DNA from: Bacteroidota bacterium
GTDB lineage: Bacteria > Bacteroidota > Bacteroidia > AKYH767-A > OLB10
NCBI GenBank assembly: GCA_016709725.1
Contig: JADJMG010000011.1
Span: forward strand, 1-64,000
DNA length: 64,000 bases
Reading direction: 5' to 3'
The position numbers and the translations under genes are program-made. Below, piece by piece: positions 49,127-60,026 of this stretch. The notes beneath the pieces were generated by a model that was not told the DNA's origin, made no database searches, and saw only the letters and a program-made list of their open reading frames with translations. Every line of letters starts with the position of its first letter. The first letter of the stretch is position 1.

Positions 49127-50836
49127 TTAAGAAATACTTTTAGTAAGGTGGAGGTAGCTAGATTTTTAAATTGATCGGGACCAGGTGTGAGCGAAGTCGA
49201 AGCAAGAATGTCAAGAGATTCTGAGTATTTCTTTTTAAAAACTTCCGATTCCATCCAGGCACGCTGTGGCGGGGCGAATCCAATTTTATCGGTTCGATTG
49301 TAAATTGATTCTGGCAATACTTTTTTCATCGCTTCGCGTAAAATAAATTTTGTTTTACCTTCCCTATAAATAAAATGATCAGGAATACTAAACACAAACT
49401 CTACTAATTTATGAGATAAAAATGGAAGTCTAACTTCCAAACTATACGCCATTGAATTTCTGTCGGCGATGCGAAGTAATTCTCCAAGTTTAGTATTCGT
49501 ATAAAACTTCAATTGCTCTTTCAATGTATATCCATTTCTAAAAACTTTTCGCTTAAACCCAAACCAACTTAAAAAAGGATCCACTAAAAAGGACATTCCT
49601 AAACGGCCATGTTGACCATAATTCTTGTCAAACAATTTCTTTTCATGTAAGAAAGAAGCAAATTTACCTCTATGATATAAATCCCAAATTGCAAAGTACT
49701 TTAATTCATCGTAACCACATAAATATTCATCGGCACCTTGCCCGTCGAGAAGTACTTTCACTCCCCATTTTCGAGGTAGCGACATGACGCACCACTGCGC
49801 ATAAACAGAACCTGATGCCAAAGGAAATTCCTGATGCCAAGTCATCTCTTCCAGCTTTTCAATAAAACCATCTTCCTCGGGCCACACTTCATGATTTAAC
49901 ATCTTCGATTTTGCGGTTACTTCGGCAATCCATTTCCCCTCATCCTTCTCGCTCTTAAACCGTGCAGAAAAAGTATGCATCTCTTTCTTTTCAAGTCCTG
50001 TCAATGTTCCCACTACAGTGGAAGAATCCAGTCCACCGGATAAGCTACTACCAATTGGAACATCACTTCGGAGTCTAAACCGCATCGACTCTAAAAAAAG
50101 CTCATGAAATTTAGAAAAATAGGCTTGCTCACTTTCCAGAAACAACTTTTAGACAGATCAATTTCCCAATACTTTTCAATAAGTAATTCGTTATTATTTA
50201 TCAGTAATAAACTAGCAGGAGCTAATGCTTGAATATCTACAAATGCAGTTTGTAAATCAGAGAACTGAAATCCTCCATTCAAATACTGCTGCAAATAGTT
50301 GAAATTAAAATCAACTTTATTCAAGTAAGTTATTATTGACTTAATTTCCGATGCAAAAACAAAACTTCCATCTTTATGATAATAGAAAAATGGTTTTTCA
50401 CCAAAACGATCGCGTGCACAAAACATTTCCTGCTTATCTTCATCCCAAATGCAAAAAGCGAACATGCCATCCAATTGGGACAAACATTTCTTTCCTTTCT
50501 TGATAAACAAATTCATAGTACTTCTGTGTCCGAAGCTGTTTTAAACTCGACACCTTCTATTTCTAATTCCTCCCGAAGCTCTTTATAATTATAAATTTCC
50601 CCATTAAAAATGATATGATATCGATGATCAATTGAGGACATGGGTTGTCCCGCTTCCACTGACAAATCAATAATTGACAAGCGACGATGCCCTAAAATCA
50701 CGTTACCCATTTTTCCAGACCAAATCCCTTCACCATCTGGTCCACGATGCGCCATTACATCCGTCATCATTTTCACTCTTTCACGTGAAGGATGTATAGA
50801 AGGATTTAGTGAGAAGACGCCTGCAATACCACACAT
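49123..50836 (-). CDS. AsnB-type glutamine amidotransferase, copy 1 (two frameshifts)
   Basis: About 570 residues, split near 50515 and 50140. N-terminal Ntn glutaminase domain starting MCGIAGVFS, with the catalytic Cys2, HRGPDGEGIW, and FNGEIYNYKELREELE. Then the synthetase domain with the ATP-pyrophosphatase loop SLSGGLDSST and LEVRLPFLSHKLVEFV near the end. Canonical members make asparagine. In polysaccharide clusters such paralogues are thought to amidate sugar acids or other cell-surface groups. The genomic setting favours the second role, but the sequence does not decide it. Confidence 0.82.
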
Positions 50837-51012
50837 AATCTAATTTCTTCTAACTTACAGATCGTAACAAATTCTATTCATAAATCTCAACTTCCCGTTT
50901 TCAGAATAGGTGTCTCTAATCCAAACTGTCTCTTTTGTCATGGTCAATTTCAATTCACGAAATTAGTTAAATAAAAGGCGATCAATACTTTCTAAACTAA
51001 AAAAATACGAAC

Positions 51013-51531
51013 TTACAATTCAATCTGCCTGATTACTTTCGCTGGAACACCAGCAATCACCACATTTGAAGGGAAGGATTTGGTTACTACAGAGTTAGCT
51101 CCTACTACAACATGATCACCTAGTTCAACTCCTGCAGTGATCACAACCCCGTTTCCGAGCCAACAATCACGACCTATTTTAACTGATGCCTTCTTATAAT
51201 CAGAGAGGCTTCCAGGCACATGATCAGCCGTTTGAATACACACATTGTAGGCCCAAATGGTTCCCCTTCCAACATGCAAAGTTGTATCATCAAAAACAGC
51301 GATATAGGCTCCTCCGCTAGCACATAAATTTGCAAGCGCTATTTCATCTTCAAAAAAGCAATTTTTCCAACCTGTTATTTTATTTGAATAATGCACCGAA
51401 TAAGGCACCTCCGCATTCACTCTAAAAATTCGCTGTACAATGCCATTCAACAACAGCAAACCAACACCAACACGTTTGTAGTATGAACGTCCTATCCAAT
51501 TATAATACGTTGTTAATAGTCCTAATCCCAT
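51013..51531 (-). CDS. hexapeptide-repeat acyltransferase
   Basis: 172 residues. Left-handed beta-helix repeats are visible from ~65 on (TLHVGRGTIWAYNVCIQTAD, ASVKIGRDCWLGNGVVITAG, GDHVVVGANSVVTKSFPS), with the usual end VIAGVPAKVIRQI. The His in QTADH is a candidate catalytic base. Enzymes of this class O- or N-acetylate sugars of surface glycans. It lies directly downstream of the flippase gene with no gap. Frame intact. Confidence 0.88.
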   Translation of the reverse strand: MGLGLLTTYYNWIGRSYYKRVGVGLLLLNGIVQRIFRVNAEVPYSVHYSNKITGWKNCFFEDEIALANLCASGGAYIAVFDDTTLHVGRGTIWAYNVCIQTADHVPGSLSDYKKASVKIGRDCWLGNGVVITAGVELGDHVVVGANSVVTKSFPSNVVIAGVPAKVIRQIEL

Positions 51532-52996
51532 TTAAAATTTTTCTTTAAGCCTCATCCATTTCGTCTGTAATTGCAACTTTAAAGTTGCGGGCAATAATCC
51601 GAACTTAACACCAAGTAAAAATACTATTAAAGCATATATCGGTGAAGCAAAAATAATGAACCAAATGGTGTTAAAACAAAAATAATAAAGCAGATAGATA
51701 CTATTTACCACAAAGAAGGAAAGAAGTACAACTTTTAGAATTAAGGGGATATCAAACAAATCACTAAATCGGCATTTTAATATTTGAGTTGACTTCCAAG
51801 TTAACAGCCAAGCAAACAGAGTAAGACTCACAATAAACGAAATGGCACTACCGGTGATACCCCATATTAGAATCAATGAATAATTCAAAATCAAATTAAC
51901 AACAGAAGAGAATAAGACGGCACGAAAAATAAACTTACTATTTCCACTAATGATAATTACATCTTGATAATCATTGATTCGAATGAGAAGAGAAAGATTA
52001 AAAATAGCGAATATAACAGCCGATTGAGAATAACTATCGGACAAATAAAAGCTAATAAGAGGATTTGCAAAATACAATAAGTAAATCAATACTGGATAAA
52101 CGAAAAAAGCGGTTCCAGCAATCGCGAGTCTTTTTAATCTTATAATTTCCTTAATATTATTATCATGAAATAGCTTGGCAATTTCAGGCATTATAATGGC
52201 AGCTACCGCACTATAAAAAGTGGCAATAAGTGGTACCTCAACAGCTCCAGCTCTGTAAAAAGCATAAGAGGTGGTCGTGAGCATTGCCGAAATCATTATT
52301 CCATCAATATACACCAGCGACTTTTCGATTAAGGAAGAGATTGCAAGCGGGGTAGCCATTCCAAAAAATTTGATGGCTAATGCCTTTCTATAGATATGAA
52401 TTTTCCGAATGGCATTTGGCACAGAAAAAAATAAAATCAATGTTTGCAGGATACTTACCAAACTCAACCCAATCAACAAATATTCAACGGAGTGATAATA
52501 TTGAATTGCAAAAACATCACGGCAATTTTCATTAAATTAGTAATCACTAAAATAAAGGAAGTGGTTTTATTTTTCCAAAATAAATCAGCACAGAAATCAA
52601 TATTGGAACAGGAATTTGCCCTAATAAATTCAACAAGGATAAGGACAATAACTTTGTAATTATAGCATTATCAAATGAAGCGGAAACTAAGGGGATACAA
52701 ATTAACATGAATACACAACCCAACAAACTCATAAAAAAAGTTATTCGCATTAAAGTGGAAAAAACTTCGATGGGAGAATATTTCCCATGGGAAAAATGCA
52801 CCGTTGCAATTTGATTTAAATTAAATGTGAAGATCCCTTGCAATAAACTAATGATCATAATTACTTGACCATATGATCCATAATCTTCAAAAGAAAGTGA
52901 TCTTACTAAATAGGGTAATGTTAAAAAATTTATAAGAATATTGATTCCATTCCCAATGGTTAGTACTAGTACTTTAGCCGATTTAGAGGTGGTCAT
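51532..52996 (-). CDS. Wzx-type polysaccharide flippase (two frameshifts)
   Basis: About 485 residues, split near 52547 and 52480. It starts MTTSKSAKVLVLTIGNGINI, followed by FLTLPYLVRSLSFEDYGSYG, a common first-helix pattern of Wzx proteins of the MATE/MOP superfamily. A dozen membrane helices follow to the end FGLLPATLKLQLQTK. It moves lipid-linked repeat units across the inner membrane. Its ATG overlaps the stop of the methyltransferase gene by 4 bases. Confidence 0.82.
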
Positions 52997-53949
52997 ACAG
53001 ACTCAATTAATTTCTTCTTTTCACCCACTTCGCAAATCATTACTGTATTAATTCCCATCGATCTTATGACAGGCCATTTACCTAATTTCAGTTCTATTTT
53101 CCTAGTAAGTGCATGTACCGATGTTCCCAAATTAGGAGCAAACGAACCCAACAATGAAAGCAGGAAATTGCATTGTGTAGTTGATTGTTGAACTACTTTA
53201 AAGTGAGTATTCTTTTCAATGACCTTAATCCAATTACCGGGTGTCCACAACCTTAACTCTTCCAAAAAATGTTTATAATGCCCATGTGGTGCAGGAAAAG
53301 GGAAATACTTTAATTGTGATGCTGCCCTTTGTTGCAATGATGTGGTTGAAGAAGTACTTTTCGCACTCGTGACTTTTTCTTTTGTTGGAAATAATCTACT
53401 CCCAATGTGATGAAAGACACGACCCATTAAATAAATATAAAAATTAATAAACGCATAAATTTTTTCCATGGTTGTAGGAACAACACAAAAATGAATTCCT
53501 CCTGGCTTCAAGACTCTGTAAATTTCTTTTAGCGCTTTTTGCTGATCGGGAATATGTTCTAACACATGACTGGAATAAACCATATCAAAGGAATTATCTT
53601 CAAATGGCAAATTTTCAGCGGAACATGAAATCAAATCTACATTTTTCACATCTAAATGATTCAGCAAATCCCTAGCTTTTTGCATCCCTGGCGCATGCGT
53701 TTCAATATCTTCCTCATCCAAATCAGTGGCAATAACATGAGTTGACACCTTAGACAAAAAAGCACTTTGGTAACCTATTCCACATCCAAGCTCCAGAACA
53801 GCATCCCAATGCTTTTTAGGAAACAAAGCATAATAGCTCAAAAACTCCAGATAGCGCCTCTTATAATAGGACGGCCATCTTTCATAAGCAGAACAATTAG
53901 TAACACAAAATTTTCTAATTGCTTCAAATTCCAAATATATTTTCTCCAT
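52993..53949 (-). CDS. SAM-dependent methyltransferase
   Basis: 318 residues. Class I fold: AVLELGCGIGYQSAFL (motif I, ~49-64), IATDLDEEDIE (motif II acid), CSAENLPFEDNSFDMVYSSH (motif IV) and LEHIPDQQKALKEIYRVLKP, the Methyltransf_11 pattern. A C-terminal ~130 residues lie outside the fold. In this cluster it could methylate a sugar or a lipid carrier end; the acceptor is unknown. Frame intact. Confidence 0.88.
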   Translation of the reverse strand: MEKIYLEFEAIRKFCVTNCSAYERWPSYYKRRYLEFLSYYALFPKKHWDAVLELGCGIGYQSAFLSKVSTHVIATDLDEEDIETHAPGMQKARDLLNHLDVKNVDLISCSAENLPFEDNSFDMVYSSHVLEHIPDQQKALKEIYRVLKPGGIHFCVVPTTMEKIYAFINFYIYLMGRVFHHIGSRLFPTKEKVTSAKSTSSTTSLQQRAASQLKYFPFPAPHGHYKHFLEELRLWTPGNWIKVIEKNTHFKVVQQSTTQCNFLLSLLGSFAPNLGTSVHALTRKIELKLGKWPVIRSMGINTVMICEVGEKKKLIESV

Positions 53950-54000
53950 TTTCTTATTCTAAATAAAAAAATAAAAGTAATATTTTAAAACAAGAGTTTT

Positions 54001-54723
54001 TCAATTTTCAACTTTCTTTTTCATTTTTGAAGCAAGCCAAGGTTTCAACTTTGTGATCACTTCTTTATGAAAAGCATGACCTACTCCACTTTCATGACTT
54101 TCTACTGTTAAGCCATTTAATTTCAATTCTTGAACTAATTTTACAACACTCAATACAGGAAAAATCGAATCATTAATCCCATTGACAACATAAATATTCA
54201 ATTTCTTTTTAACATCATTGGGGATAGAATCACGGAGCATTTTCAAAGGCAATCGTCCATTAATACATATTAAACCTTTAGCAAAATATGGCGGATTTAA
54301 TCCCACACGCAAAGTCATCATTGCACCTTGGCTTATTCCACAAATAAAGATATTATTTGAATCACAAGGATAATTTAAAATGATATGCTGAATAAGTTCA
54401 TTTAGTTTTTGTCTGCTAAATTCCGATTGCTCTAAATTTTCTGTATATTCATTATTTCCAAACGACATTTTACTCCAACTATTCCCTTTCCCCGCCTCAG
54501 GAAAAGGAGCTTGAGGAAACACCAAAACAGCCCCTTTAATTTCATTTTTCACATAAGGAATAAACTGATTAAAAGTACCACTCAAACCATGCAGAAAAAA
54601 AACAACAGGATACTTTTCAATTCCTTCTTCATTTGGGATAATTATTTTATATTTTAAATCAGTGCTTGTATGGCAAGAGCACATACACACTAACAAAAAT
54701 AAGCCTATTCTAAAATACTTCAT
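54001..54723 (-). CDS. alpha/beta-hydrolase lipoprotein
   Basis: 240 residues from MKYFRIGLFLLVCMCSCHT; a lipobox-like LLVCMC/SC at ~10-17 suggests a lipid-anchored protein. The alpha/beta-hydrolase core has YPVVFFLHGLSGTFNQF (oxyanion region), the nucleophile Ser in ICGISQGAMM, Asp in NGINDSIFPV and His in SGVGHAFHKE, a complete triad. The family includes carboxylesterases and phospholipases. Start 54723 is preferred because the 54738 start would put five residues before the basic signal start. The substrate is unknown; it may trim acyl groups of the local glycan. Confidence 0.82.
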   Translation of the reverse strand: MKYFRIGLFLLVCMCSCHTSTDLKYKIIIPNEEGIEKYPVVFFLHGLSGTFNQFIPYVKNEIKGAVLVFPQAPFPEAGKGNSWSKMSFGNNEYTENLEQSEFSRQKLNELIQHIILNYPCDSNNIFICGISQGAMMTLRVGLNPPYFAKGLICINGRLPLKMLRDSIPNDVKKKLNIYVVNGINDSIFPVLSVVKLVQELKLNGLTVESHESGVGHAFHKEVITKLKPWLASKMKKKVEN

Positions 54724-54898
54724 TTTGGCAAAATACAATTTTTTGCCAATATATTAAAGTTCTGAGTACTTAATCTATTTTCTTGAACAATAATCAATCA
54801 ATTAATAGATACATCTAATCATCCATTAACCATTTAACTCCCATCTGAAAGAGAAAATATCTTCTAAATAATTTAGTCAATAAAATTAGCGTAAATAA

Positions 54899-54906
54899 TA
54901 CCTTTG
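54899..54906 (+). promoter_or_regulatory. candidate -7 box for the rightward glycan operon
   Basis: TACCTTTG fits TAnnTTTG, 44 bases before the glycosyltransferase ATG at 54951. The -33 box is weak. No other feature is seen in 54739-54950, which separates divergent transcription units. Confidence 0.4.
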
Positions 54907-54950
54907 CAATCCCAAATAACCTAAGTTTGATTACTAAAAGACTTGTTTGA

Positions 54951-55915
54951 ATGAATCATCAATTCACCCCTGAACTTTCGATCATTATACCCTTATATAA
55001 TGAGGAGAAAGTGTTTCGAAAATTGACGGAAAGGATTGATAACATGTTAAATACGTTAAATTTTGAAGTGGAGGTGGTTTTAATTGATGACGGCAGTTTA
55101 GATCAAACGGCCTCACTAATTAGAGAAAAATGTTTGAGTGATTCTAAATACCAAGGCATTTTATTATCAAGAAATCATGGTCATCAACTTGCACTGACCG
55201 CTGGTTTAGCTCATTCATTAGGGAGCAAAGCGGTCATGGTAATGGATGGAGATTTGCAAGATCCCCCTGAATTGGTTATCGATTTTTATAATAAATTCAA
55301 AGAAGGGTATGACGTGGTGTATGCAGTCCGAAGAAATAGAAAAGAAAATATATTTAAACGAATTGCATATTGGTCGTATTATCGTCTTCAAAAATCAGTT
55401 AGCAATTTTGCTATACCAATTGATAGCGGGGATTTTGGGTTAATGAGTAGAAGGGTAGTTGATCAACTGGTAAAAATGCCAGAGCAAAGTCGATATTTAA
55501 GAGGAATGCGTTCTTGGGTTGGTTATAAACAAATTGGCATTGAATATTCAGAGACAGCAGATCGGATGGAAAATCTAACTATAGTTTCAAACAATTGATT
55601 GGCCTGGCTTTTAATGGAATCTTTAACTTCAGTGAATTCCCTATAAAATTTATTACTCGCTTAGGCATCATCACCATTTCTGTTTCTTTAATCTACTTAA
55701 TTTATAATATTTATAGAAAATTTTACATTGGGGATGTCCCTCTTGGTTTCACTGCTTTAATTATGGCCATTGTTTTATTCAGTGGTGTCCAATTGATTTC
55801 GATAGGAATTATCGGAGAATATGTAGTTAGAATATTTTTTCAAGTCAAAAACAGGCCCTTATATATTGTAAGTGAAAAAATAATCAACCAAAAAGAAGAA
55901 CATCCTGATCAATGA
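54951..55915 (+). CDS. family 2 glycosyltransferase, membrane-anchored (frameshift)
   Basis: About 321 residues, split near 55590 (after GIEYSETADR). Cytosolic GT2 domain: LSIIIPLYNEEKVFRKLTE, VEVVLIDDGSLDQTASLI, and VMVMDGDLQDPPELV (DGDLQDPPE, the metal/donor site). This is the DPM1/GtrB pattern of enzymes that charge undecaprenyl phosphate with a sugar. Two C-terminal helices (LGIITISVSLIYLIYN, IMAIVLFSGVQLISIG) complete the typical layout. First gene of the rightward operon. Confidence 0.85.
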
Positions 55916-56673
55916 GTAACATCGAAAAAATATCAGAAGGGCAACAAGTTTCCATGCACGATGATTGGTTTGATATTGCTGACCATAATCATTTTTGGAT
56001 GAAGTGGAGATGGCGATCCATTGCAAAGTCAAAAAAATATTTACCCACAAAGGGGCAAACATTTTTAGAGATTGGTAGTGGTAATGGAATTTCTGTAGAT
56101 CAATTTGAAAATTATACTTCTTGCATTGTTGATGGATGTGATTTAAACGAGAAAGCTTTACTCCTTTCAAAACCTTCTAAAGGACGAAAGCTACTCTATA
56201 ATATTTATGATAAAAAGTCAGATCTTTTAAATCACTATGATGGAATAATCTTACTCGATGTACTTGAACATATTGATGATGATCTTCAATTTTTACAAAC
56301 TGCTTTACTACACAGTAAGAACAACGGCAATTTAATTGTAAATGTCCCTGCACATCAATGGCTTTATAGTGATTATGACAAAGCGGTTGGTCACGTACGC
56401 AGATACAGTCCAAGCACACTAAAATCATTACTTGAACAAGCTAATTTAAGCGATATAAAAGTTTACTCATGGGGCGCTTCTTTAATTCCCATTGCATTAC
56501 TCAGAAAAAAAATGATCGCTGGTAAAGGCGAAGATATCATTAAAGCAGGATTCAAACCTTCTTCAAAATTCATTGACTTTTTCTTAACTACCTTAATGAA
56601 AATTGAAACTAGCTTGCCCCTACCCTGTCCATTTGGCACCTCTCTAATTGCTGTAGCAAAAATTAACAAATAA
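55912..56673 (+). CDS. class I SAM-dependent methyltransferase
   Basis: 253 residues. Starts MSNIEKISEGQQVSMHDDWF. Motif I FLEIGSGNGISVDQFE, acidic CDLNEKA, DGIILLDVLEHIDDDLQFLQ and VNVPAHQWLYSDYDKAVGHV, RRYSPSTLKSLL. This is a common methyltransferase of surface glycan clusters. Its ATG overlaps the preceding stop by 4 bases. Substrate unknown. Frame intact. Confidence 0.85.
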   Translation: MSNIEKISEGQQVSMHDDWFDIADHNHFWMKWRWRSIAKSKKYLPTKGQTFLEIGSGNGISVDQFENYTSCIVDGCDLNEKALLLSKPSKGRKLLYNIYDKKSDLLNHYDGIILLDVLEHIDDDLQFLQTALLHSKNNGNLIVNVPAHQWLYSDYDKAVGHVRRYSPSTLKSLLEQANLSDIKVYSWGASLIPIALLRKKMIAGKGEDIIKAGFKPSSKFIDFFLTTLMKIETSLPLPCPFGTSLIAVAKINK

Positions 56674-56676
56674 AAA

Positions 56677-58101
56677 GTGAATAGACTACTACATATCAAA
56701 TGGATCGTTCTCTTTGGATTAATCATGCGATTAGCTTTTATGAAATGGGGTGCCCCTATTTACTATGGGACCCCACAATTTGCAACAAATGGTGGGGATA
56801 CACATGCTTGGGTAAGTTGTATGCAAAATTTAGTGCATACTGGCACCTATACTGCTGACCCCAACTATGAAGACGGTAAGTTTTTTCGTCCTCCCGGGTA
56901 TGCTTTCTTTTTAATGCTATTTTATTTGATCAGTGGCTTTAAATTAGAATTAACTTATCTGCTTGCCTCTTACGCTCAAATTCTTCTCGATACCGCATCC
57001 ATCTTTTAGTTTATAAAATTGTTTTACTACTAAGTAACAACATTAAATTATCGCTGCTATCCGCTTTGGTTTATTGTATCTATCCATTTTCACTCGTCTG
57101 GACTCCCGTTTTATATGGAATCACCCAGTTTGTTTTTTATGTTCTCACTCTCCTACTTACTCGTAAAGGAAAAGGAAAATACAATTACATTTTGGCTAGG
57201 ATAATGATGGGTTTTAATGTATTACTTAGGATGCAAACCATTTTCCTTGTACCTGCACTCGCTTATTATTTTGGAGAAAAAATGGGAATCTTAAGATTTT
57301 TTTTCAAAAAAGTACATCTATTTTTTCTTGCATTTGGTTTAACCTATGGTTCATGGCCACTACGTAATTTATGCTATGGTAAATTTATTCCTGCTGAAGA
57401 AATTGTTAACGACAAACACTTTTCTGAAGATTTCGTGGCTTACATGTTTTACATATGGTCAGTAAAAACAGATCACCGTCCCCAATATGATCAACTGATA
57501 AATGGTGATCCTGTACAATGGCCAAAAGCGTCGTATTTACATCCTGGTGATTCAGCTACGTTAGCGCGAGTAGCTACATTATGTTCCAATTGTGGACGGG
57601 GTTTTAGTTATTTTAAAGCTTCGGCTGGATTAATCGACAAACCTATTGCTGAATACAATGCTTGTACAAAAGAAATAGCAGAGACTTTTGATCGATTACG
57701 AATCGAGCAAATGAAAAATAACTCATTCCACTATTTTATTATTGTTCCACTCGGAAATTTAAAAAAGCATTATTTAAATTTTCATTGTATGATGAAAAGA
57801 GTTTTCTTGTGAAAATGATAGCCACTACCCTTTTTCGATTCGGACGATTTTCATTTTTCTTGGAATTTTTGGATGCTGGCTAAATCAAAAATTAAAACTA
57901 TTACCAGTTGAATTCACTCAACTTTGTCTTATTTATTTTTTACTATGGTATCTCATTCTATGCTTTGGGTATAGAAATATTGAAATTAGATATTTCCTCG
58001 CAACGGATGTATTACTTCTAATACCAGCAACCATTCCAATATTTATATTGATACAGAAACTTTTTTCAAAGCATGAAAAAAAACAATTAATAAAGAAATA
58101 G
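56677..58101 (+). CDS. polytopic membrane protein, GT39/83-like (frameshifts)
   Basis: Starts with GTG at 56677, 3 bases after the methyltransferase. At least three shifts (near 57005, 57810 and 57880) interrupt one frame ending at 58101, about 475 residues. The N-half has IVLFGLIMRLAFMKWG, GGDTHAWVSCMQNLVHTGTY and FFRPPGYAFFLMLFYLISG, the loop order seen in dolichyl-P-mannose-type glycosyltransferases. More helices follow (LSALVYCIYPFSLVWTPVL, IYFLLWYLILCFGY). It probably uses a lipid-linked sugar, perhaps the product of the gene at 54951. The assignment is moderate. Confidence 0.65.
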
Positions 58102-58105
58102 AGAT

Positions 58106-60016
58106 ATGTGTGGTATAGCAGGATTTTTGTCATTCAATGATTACTTCAAAGAAGAAGACATTCAGTTAATGACAGATCGTATCGCTCATCGAGGGCCCGA
58201 TGCATCAGGAAAATTTTATGATGGCACCTGCGGATTAGGTCATCGTCGACTTTCTATTATTGATTTGTCGGATCGCGCAAATCAACCGATGCATTCCGCG
58301 AATGATCGTTATGTAATCGCATACAACGGAGAGGTTTATAATTTTCAGCAAATTGGAGCGCAACTAAAAGAAAGCAATGCTGACTTAAAATTCAAGTTTC
58401 GCACTTCAAGTGATACCGAAATAATACTAGAAGCATTTGTACATTCAGGAATTGATTTTGTACATCAGTTAAATGGAATGTTTGCAATTGCTATTTATGA
58501 CAAATATGAAAAGGAATTATACCTCATCAGAGATCGTTTAGGCATTAAACCTTTGATGTATTATTGGGACGGACAAAATCTCGCTTTTGCATCGGAAATT
58601 AAAGCACTCACTCAACTTTCACAAATTGATAAAGAAATTAACAATGCTTCCATTGGAGACTTTCTTCACATTGGCTTTATACCTGCTCCCAATACCATTT
58701 ACAAAAAAATTTTTAAGTTAAGTCCAGGGAGCTATCTTAAAATAGATAAAAATGGAATTGCCACTACTCGATATTGGAATATAAAACAAAAGCTTTCGAA
58801 TAATATTATCAATAGTAAAGAGGAAGCACTTGTTAAACTAAGTGATTTACTAATGAGTTCAGTTCAATACCAACTACGCAGTGACGTTCCATTCGGAGTA
58901 TTTTTAAGTGGTGGTATTGACTCCAGTCTTGTCACTGCACAAGCAGTAAACCTTTCAAGTGTTAAAGTTAATACATTTTCTATTGGATTCGAAGAAAACA
59001 GTCACAATGAATCAGAATATGCGAAAGCAGTAGCAAATCATCTCGGTACAAAACATCACGAATTTATAGTTTCTTATAAAGATGCCATTAATCTAATCGA
59101 TTCCATCTTTGAAGTATATGATGAATTAAATGCTGACTCTTCATTCATTCCAACTATGTTGGTTTCAAAACTTGCAAAAAATTATGTAACTGTCACATTA
59201 TCGGGAGAAGGCGGTGATGAATTATTTTTTGGTTATGGTTCGTATCAATGGGCAAGACGACTCTCCTCACCACTTTTCAATATCATTCGTAAGCCCATGG
59301 CTTTTGCCTTCAGCCATATGTCATCAAGATACAATCGGATTGGCAAACTATTAAGAACAGAAGACTCCATCAATTTAATGAGTCATATCCTTTCACAGGA
59401 GCAATATTTGTTTACAACTTCAGAAATAAAAAAATTGTTTATGAACCCTATGCGACACCTGGATTTATAAATGGTCTTGAAAACTTTGAAACCCAATCTT
59501 TATTAGCTGAAATTAAAACATCAAGTGGTACTGGTGTGGAAGAACGTCGTTTAACAGCAATGGAACAACAGTCTTTATTTGACATACAATACTACTTACC
59601 AGATGATCTTTTAACAAAAAGTTGATCGATCTAGTATGCTATTTTCACTAGAAACAAGAGTCCCCTATTTAGATCATCGTGTTGTTGAATTCGCTGCGAA
59701 TCTATCTCCAGAATTAAAATTCCACAACGATATTCCTAAATATATCTTAAAGCAAATTTTATATAAATACGTACCTGAAAAATTGTTCAATCGCCCTAAA
59801 CAAGGATTTGCAATTCCTCTGAACAAATGGCTAAAGAAAGAATTAAAATATCTAGTTGAAGATTACCTTAATCCAGAGGTAATTCAACGATACGGTATTG
59901 TAAAACTTGCTGAAGTTGAAAAACTAAAACAAGATTTTTATAACGGTAGAAACTATCTTTATAATAGATTATGGTTATTAATTATTTTACACAAGTGGAT
60001 GAAAGAAAACACTTAA
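58106..60016 (+). CDS. AsnB-type glutamine amidotransferase, copy 2 (two frameshifts)
   Basis: About 636 residues, split near 59450 and 59625. Ntn glutaminase domain MCGIAGFLSFNDYF with Cys2, HRGPDASGKF, YNGEVYNFQQIGAQL; synthetase domain with FLSGGIDSSL and LSGEGGDELFFGYGSY; C-terminal TRVPYLDHRVVEFAANLSP. It is longer than copy 1 and sequences differ over the whole length, so they are old paralogues. It starts 4 bases after the membrane protein. A role in sugar amidation is plausible for a cluster with two AsnB genes. Confidence 0.82.
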
Positions 60017-60026
60017 TTTAAACTAA

